Below, in pieces: positions 59,490 to 64,000 of a DNA stretch of 64,000 nt; the stretch's first letter is position 1; the number at the start of each line of letters is the position of its first letter. The translations under genes and the position numbers were made by a program. Source of the DNA: Bradyrhizobium quebecense (GTDB lineage Bacteria; Pseudomonadota; Alphaproteobacteria; Rhizobiales; Xanthobacteraceae); assembly GCF_013373795.3 (NCBI RefSeq), contig NZ_CP088022.1, forward strand, positions 5,766,001-5,830,000, given 5' to 3'. The notes under the pieces are model-generated. The model searched no databases. It saw only the letters and a program-made list of their open reading frames with translations, and was not told the origin of the DNA.

Positions 59490-60887
59490 GAGCTATCGCC
59501 AAATTTTGGTGACGGCGCGGCCGGTCAGGCGGCGGCGGTTATGGGCTGACGGTCAGTCGGTTTGGCGATGACCTCGATCCCGTCGTTGAATGTCAGACTC
59601 GAGAACGAGTTTTGGCAACTGGTTGTGGCCATCGAGACAACGCCGGCTTTTCTGCGCGGCCTCAAGCAGTTTGAAGACCATCGCGAGCGCCGTTCTGTTG
59701 GACAGGCTATCGTGCGGTGGCGCACGGTAGCGAAGGTGCTTCCAATGGGATTGATGGTCCGCAGGTGTTTCCAGTGTTCGGCCGGGAAGTCGTAGAACGC
59801 CAGTAGCGTGTCCCGATCCTTGCTCAGGCAGTCGGTCGCCTTCTCGTATTTGGGCGTATAGCTCTCGATGAAGGCGTCGAACGCCAGCTCGGCGGCGGCC
59901 TTGGTTTCGGCCATCCAGATCTCCTGCAACGCGCGTTTGGCTTTAGGCTGCTGGCTCTTCGGCAACTTGGCGACCACGTTGGCGGTCTTGTGTACCCAGC
60001 AGCGCTGCTCGCGCGTTTTCGGCCAGACCTCGCCGGCGGCCTTCCAGAACCCGAGCGCGCCGTCGGCGATGGTGAGCCGCGGCGGCACGCCGAGCCCGCG
60101 CCGCTTCAGGTCGAGCAGCAGATCGCGCCAGTCCTGCGCGCTCTCGCGGGCGCCATCGGTGAGGCCGACCAGTTCCTTGCGGCCTTCCGGCGTCGCGCCG
60201 ATCAGCACCAGGATGCACTGCTTTTCGTCTTCGAGGCGTGCTTGGAGATGGATGCCATCGGCCCAGATGTAGACGTAGCGCTTCGCCGACAGATCGCGCC
60301 TCTGCCACGCGGTGTGTTCGTCAAGCCAACCGTCCTTCAGACGGCCGATGCCGACAACCCGGCAGCATCCTTGCCGAGCAGCGCCGCCAGAGCCTCGGAG
60401 AAGTCGCCGGTGGAGATACCCTTCAGGTAAAGGATCGGCAGCAGCGTCTCGATCGATTTCGAGCGGCGCATGTAGGGCGGCAGGATCGATGGAGAGAACC
60501 GGATGCGGTCGGGATCGGTAGCCTCCGCCTCGCGATCGCGTACACGCGGCTGGCGGACGCCGACCGGACCGATACCATCCATCACCTCGCGTTCCGGCAG
60601 GTGACCGTGGCGCACGACGCGCTGGTGGCCGTCCGCAGTCTTCAAATCGGCATGCTTGCCGAGAAAGTCCGCGACCTCGGCCTCGACCGCCTGGGCCAAC
60701 AGAGCACGCGCCCCATTGCGCAAGATTTCGGTGAGTTGATCGTCGACGTTTCCTGGCTGAATCAACTTGATGATGTTATCTTTGGACACGGCATATCGCT
60801 CCTTCGGTGGAGAAGTGGAGGCGTCAAGCACCCCCACGATATGCCGCCTTCCCGATTCCCGCCGTCACCAACTTTCAGCGATAGCTC
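59490..60887 (-). mobile_element. IS256-family element, copy C
   Basis: 1398 bp, same termini as copies A and B, internally more diverged. No target duplication (TGGACAGAA left, CTCACCCGC right), so flanks have been rearranged. Confidence 0.88.
59525..60837 (-). pseudogene. IS256-family transposase, copy C, frameshifted
   Basis: The N-terminal 166 residues are in one frame from 60837 (including DGHQRVVRHGHLPEREVMDG, the part broken in copies A and B). Then a 7-base deletion near 60348 shifts the frame, and another deletion near 59708 and an indel near 59600 break the C-terminal part (NPIGSTFATVRHRT, where the catalytic Glu of NPIEST has become Gly). Confidence 0.87.
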
Positions 60888-60984
60888 CTCACCCGCCGAA
60901 TGTGCCAATTACTTCGCCGACGCCGGATATGGCCAAAACTAAAGTAATCACGCTCTAGGTTGTGACGAACCGAAGTTGCATCCG

Positions 60985-61086
60985 ATGCAAAGACCGCCAT
61001 GGGATATCGCCCCGAGCGATCAGACCTTGACGCCTTATGACCGGGAGCACGCCGTCACCTACATGCGCATGCTGGAAGCGGACTGA
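60985..61086 (+). pseudogene. N-terminal fragment of a DUF2285-type island gene
   Basis: MQRPPWDIAPSDQTLTPYDR then EHAVTYMRMLEAD, cut by the IS3-type element whose first bases (TGAACC) supply the stop. The sequence resembles the start of DUF2285-type proteins common in rhizobial integrative conjugative elements; this assignment is from memory. Confidence 0.45.
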
Positions 61087-61142
61087 ACCTCCTCCGAATG
61101 AGTGGACACCTGTAGTAGGCTCATTGAGCGCGGAGGTGTCGA

Positions 61143-61397
61143 ATGGAACGTCAACGTCGGTCGTTTACCGAGGAGTACAAGCGGCAAGCCGTTGAGCTGG
61201 TGGTGTCGAGCGGCCGCTCGATTACGTCGGTTGGCAAGGAACTTGGTCTGCGAGACTCGGTGTTGCGGCGCTGGGTGGATAAGTCCGGCGGACCAGGCTT
61301 CGGAGATCGCCCGGTTGCGCCAGGAGAACGAACGGCTGCGCATGGAGCGCGACATTCTAAAAAAGTCGATCGCGATCTTTGCCGGAACCCGGACATG
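61143..61397 (+). pseudogene. IS3-family OrfA, frameshifted
   Basis: MERQRRSFTEEYKRQAVELV, GKELGLRDSVLRRWVDKSG, then a small deletion near 61285 moves the leucine-zipper part SEIARLRQENERLRMERDIL with LKKSIAIFAGTRT into the next frame, ending at 61397. Confidence 0.8.
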
Positions 61398-62190
61398 AGC
61401 TTCCGCTTCATCGAGGATCACCGCGATGCCTATCCGGTACGGCTGATGTGTGCCGTACTCGAGGTCTCGCCGGCCGGCTATTACGCCTGGCGCGATCGCC
61501 CGGTGAGTAAGCGGACAAAGTCCAATGCCGCGCTCCTGGCCGCGATCCGGCAAGTCCATCAAGACAGCAACGGCCGCTACGGCAGTCCCCGCGTCCATGC
61601 CGTCCTGCGGAGGCAGGGCCGCGGCGCCAGCCGCGGCCGGATCGAGCGGATGATGCGTCGGCACGGTATCCGCGCCATCAGGGCGCCGCCGCGCCGTGTG
61701 GGCACCACCGACAGCCGTCACAACCTGCCGATCGCGCCGAACCTGATCGCGCGCGACTTCTCAGCCCCGGTTCCGAACCGGATTTGGCTCGCCGATATCA
61801 CCTACATCCCGACCGCGGAGGGCTGGCTGTATCTCGCGGCCGTGATGGATCTCTTCAGTCGAAAGATCGTCGGCTGGGCCATGCGCGATCATATGCAGGT
61901 CGAACTCGCAGCAGCGGCACTGACGATGGCCATCCAGCAACAACGGCCCCAGCCGGGTTGATCCACCACTCCGATCGAAGTGTGCAGTATGCCTCACACG
62001 CCTATCGCAATGCTCTCGCAGGCGCCGGCATCACCGCATCGATGCGGCCGCAAGGCCGATTGCTACGACAATGCTCCGATGGAGAGCTTCTTCCATACCT
62101 TGAAGACTGAGCTCGTTCATCATTGCAACTACAAGACCCGCGCCGAGGCCCAGCGCGATATCTTCGCCTTCATCGAAGGCTTCTACAACC
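61395..62190 (+). pseudogene. IS3-family OrfB transposase, frameshifted and 3'-interrupted
   Basis: ATG at 61395: MSFRFIEDHRDAYPVRLMCA, VSPAGYYAWRDRPVS, NGRYGSPRVHAVLRRQGRGA, then the rve domain NRIWLADITYIPTAEGWLYL (Asp). A shift near 61955 gives [20 protein letters not shown] (Asp), and another near 62050 gives [20 protein letters not shown] (Glu) and [11 protein letters not shown], where foreign sequence starts at about 62190. Confidence 0.82.
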
Positions 62191-62212
62191 GCGCATCAGA
62201 ACACCCATCTGT

Positions 62213-64000
62213 CTATGTTGTTGAAGAGAAGAGAGTTTGCTGATCGGGATGCGATCCTGTGGGGTATCTTGGGTTCTGTCGCGCTCCTTCGGCGATAGAT
62301 TGAGCGGCAGCTGTTATCAGCGAGGCGCGAGCAAAGATCCACGGGCCGTCCGATAGCGGATGGATGGCTGCGATCTCGCCGGCTTCAGCGGCGAGCCGGA
62401 GCGTCTTGGGCGCGACCTTCAGGAGCTTTGCGGCGTTGCTAAGGTTGAGCCAGGGTTCGATCCCGTCATCGGCGGGCTTGAACACCGGGAGGTGGTAGCT
62501 CGAGCGCATTGATGTGACGCGCTCGCGGGTCCAGCGATTGCCGTTGCCCGTCTTGAGGCCGTTTCGGTTGAGGAGGCCGGCAATCAGATCGTCGCTGGCG
62601 ATCAGCACCAGTTGACGCACGGCTTGGATAATATCGGCGGAAGTGCTGTTGCGCTGTCCGCGCCGGCGCTTGGGCAAGCGCAACTCGCTGTGAGCGCCAC
62701 CCACCCAGTGGACGATGAGAACGATCTCGGACGCCGCGTCGTCTATATCGGCCACGACCTCATGGACGAGGGTGCGTACAATGCGCTTCTTGAGACGAGC
62801 ATCCGTCGTCGGCGCATCCCAGACCGTTTTGAGGTTCGAGGCCAGTACGCCGAGCGAAGCTGGATCAGCAATGGGTGCGGGCGTGGCCGCATCATGCATG
62901 GCGATCTTGCCCTCGACCTCCGCCGCGTGAGCGAGTGCCCTGTTCCAGCGCGCTTCCAGCTCACTCGCCACCAACCGGTTCGCGGGGTCAGCGGCATCGT
63001 ATTGCCGGAAAGCCCGGTCGGCGGCATAGCGCGCCGCTTCCAGATCGCGACTGAGCGCATCGCGCACCTGATCCCGCCGTTCCCTGGCTCCTTCGGCGGC
63101 AGCGGTTGCAGCGGCGATAGCGCCCGGACCGACGACGCCAAGCAGTGCTTCCTCGATTGCATCATCGACACGCAATCCGCCGAAGGCGATGCAGTGAGGA
63201 CCGCCATTGTCCATCCAGGCGCGGCTGCAGCTGTAGCGTGGGATATGGTGCTTCATGCCGGAGTACCGGAGTGTGAGCTTGCGGCCGCAGCGCTTGCACC
63301 GGATCAGACCGGCCAGCAGCGCGTCACCATGCTTGGGTGCGCCGTGATGCCGACCGGTGGGAACGTTGCTGCTGACCATGGTGCGGATCGCCTCGAACCT
63401 CTCCCAGCTCACATACCCGTCGTGGGTGTTGGGCTTCAGCGCCAGCCATTCGTTCCGTGTCTTGCGGCGGATCTTCAAGCTCACGCCCCCGGCGCTGTAT
63501 CCCGCCGCCACAGCCGTCTTACCATAGGCATAGGCGCCGCCGTAGACCGGGTTCTCAATGATCCGGTGGATGGCGGAGTAACTCGGTCGCCGCCAGGCTG
63601 TGTCGCCGTTGGACTGCTTCACTGGTAGATCGAGATTGTACTCGTGGAGCCAGCAGAGCGCCTGTCGCGCGCTGCCCAGTTCCTCGACCTTGTCGAACAC
63701 CAGCTTGATCGCTTCCTGGACACGCCGATCCGGATCTTTCTCATAATGGTCGCCGGCCTTCACGAAGCCGACGGGCGCCGCCACAACCAACTCGCCCCGG
63801 CGCGCCTTCTCGTAGCGGGCCGAGAGCGAGCGTTGGCGCAACAAATCCAGTTCGTACTCGTTGAGGCTGCCCTTGAGCCCGAGCAGCAGGCGGTCGTTGC
63901 CGTGCCTTGGCGCATAGATAGTCTCCTGATCGACCAGAACGGTATCGACCACGCGGCACATCTCGATGAGTTGCTGCCAATCCCGGCTGTTGCGGGCGAA
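62213..64000 (-). CDS. Large serine recombinase, 5' end beyond window
   Basis: The frame is open to the right edge ([20 protein letters not shown] ahead of the internal ATG at 63961), so the catalytic Ser lies outside. Visible: [20 protein letters not shown] (resolvase end), recombinase domain [34 protein letters not shown], zinc ribbon [17 protein letters not shown] with YSCSRAW, a coiled coil at about residues 300-380 counted from that ATG, and a C-terminal part with [20 protein letters not shown], a MerR-like helix-turn-helix. Related to but clearly different from the 52788 enzyme. It has entered an IS3-type orfB. Confidence 0.85.
   Translation of the reverse strand, partial: FARNSRDWQQLIEMCRVVDTVLVDQETIYAPRHGNDRLLLGLKGSLNEYELDLLRQRSLSARYEKARRGELVVAAPVGFVKAGDHYEKDPDRRVQEAIKLVFDKVEELGSARQALCWLHEYNLDLPVKQSNGDTAWRRPSYSAIHRIIENPVYGGAYAYGKTAVAAGYSAGGVSLKIRRKTRNEWLALKPNTHDGYVSWERFEAIRTMVSSNVPTGRHHGAPKHGDALLAGLIRCKRCGRKLTLRYSGMKHHIPRYSCSRAWMDNGGPHCIAFGGLRVDDAIEEALLGVVGPGAIAAATAAAEGARERRDQVRDALSRDLEAARYAADRAFRQYDAADPANRLVASELEARWNRALAHAAEVEGKIAMHDAATPAPIADPASLGVLASNLKTVWDAPTTDARLKKRIVRTLVHEVVADIDDAASEIVLIVHWVGGAHSELRLPKRRRGQRNSTSADIIQAVRQLVLIASDDLIAGLLNRNGLKTGNGNRWTRERVTSMRSSYHLPVFKPADDGIEPWLNLSNAAKLLKVAPKTLRLAAEAGEIAAIHPLSDGPWIFARASLITAAAQSIAEGARQNPRYPTGSHPDQQTLFSSTT

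Larger units (their letters stand above)
61084..62190 (+). mobile_element. IS3-family element, right end lost to a recombinase element
   Basis: Left terminus TGAACCTCCTCCGAATGAGT at 61084. Carries a frameshifted orfA and orfB. The right end is missing because sequence of the 62.2-64.0 kb recombinase element begins inside the last codons of orfB. Confidence 0.75.

Noticed and set aside
59320..59502. 60-codon minus-strand frame upstream of the lasso precursor
   Set aside because: Runs into the IS256 terminus, lacks a ribosome site and would overlap the precursor start region.

Overview
The window is almost certainly a piece of a Bradyrhizobium symbiosis island. It carries the flavonoid-responsive two-component pair nodV/nodW, Nod-factor genes (nodM, noeL, nolK), a broken type III effector gene resembling nopP with a tts-box-like promoter, a trbI/DUF2274 conjugation remnant and a parA remnant, all embedded in an unusually dense layer of insertion sequences and decaying genes.

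Layout. 1-3.2 kb: 3' part of nodV, nodW (GTG start overlapping the nodV stop) and a stand-alone receiver protein. 4.3-5.2 kb: frameshifted nopP and its tts box. 5.2-6.6 kb: IS256-family copy A. 7.0-8.9 kb: nodM. 9.3-10.7 kb: IS5-family copy 1. 11.1-13.1 kb: GC-rich noeL-nolK pair for GDP-fucose. 13.8-14.7 kb: trbI remnant and DUF2274 gene. 15-16.2 kb: decayed IS256-type element. 16.5-19.7 kb and 30.4-36.5 kb: a repeated module of short uncharacterised proteins (families A, B and C here), mostly decayed, with an M41-peptidase-like protein. 19.5-21.9 kb: IS66 remnant plus a pRiA4b ORF-3 gene. 22-24 kb: pseudogenes of an alcohol dehydrogenase and a BatD-like protein. 24.3-25.7 kb: IS256 copy B. 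26.4-29.8 kb: an IS5/IS427-type element interrupted by an IS91-type element. 31.9-33.5 kb: monooxygenase and MFS remnants. 37.6-40.7 kb: decayed di-haem peroxidase, an intact zinc-ribbon gene, a broken globin and a DUF2188 remnant. 40.8-43.2 kb: IS66. 43.5-44.6 kb: intact IS110. 45.1-47.3 kb: parA split by IS5 copy 2. 48.5-51.9 kb: a second IS427/IS91 nest. 52.0-56.9 kb: IS21 split inside istB by a large-serine-recombinase element. 57.3-59.3 kb: the lasso-peptide-like locus. 59.5-60.9 kb: IS256 copy C. 61.1-62.2 kb: IS3-type element broken by a second serine-recombinase element that runs off the right edge.

How the genes work together: NodV/NodW sense host isoflavones and activate nod genes; NodM supplies glucosamine 6-phosphate for the chitin backbone; NoeL and NolK make GDP-fucose for Nod-factor fucosylation. 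The most notable find is a 47-codon peptide gene (59180..59323, minus strand) too short for routine ORF calling. It lies upstream of an intact 528-residue asparagine-synthetase-like protein with no Cys2 glutaminase nucleophile. The peptide ends in GEKGPFPNDSSNFGYL, with Gly1 and Asp9 spaced for a 9-residue lasso macrolactam, and a strong hairpin separates the two genes. No protease/RRE or exporter gene is visible, so it may be an orphan or rely on trans-acting partners. Other notable points are mobile elements inserted precisely into other elements' transposase genes or ends, and the dispersed small-protein modules.
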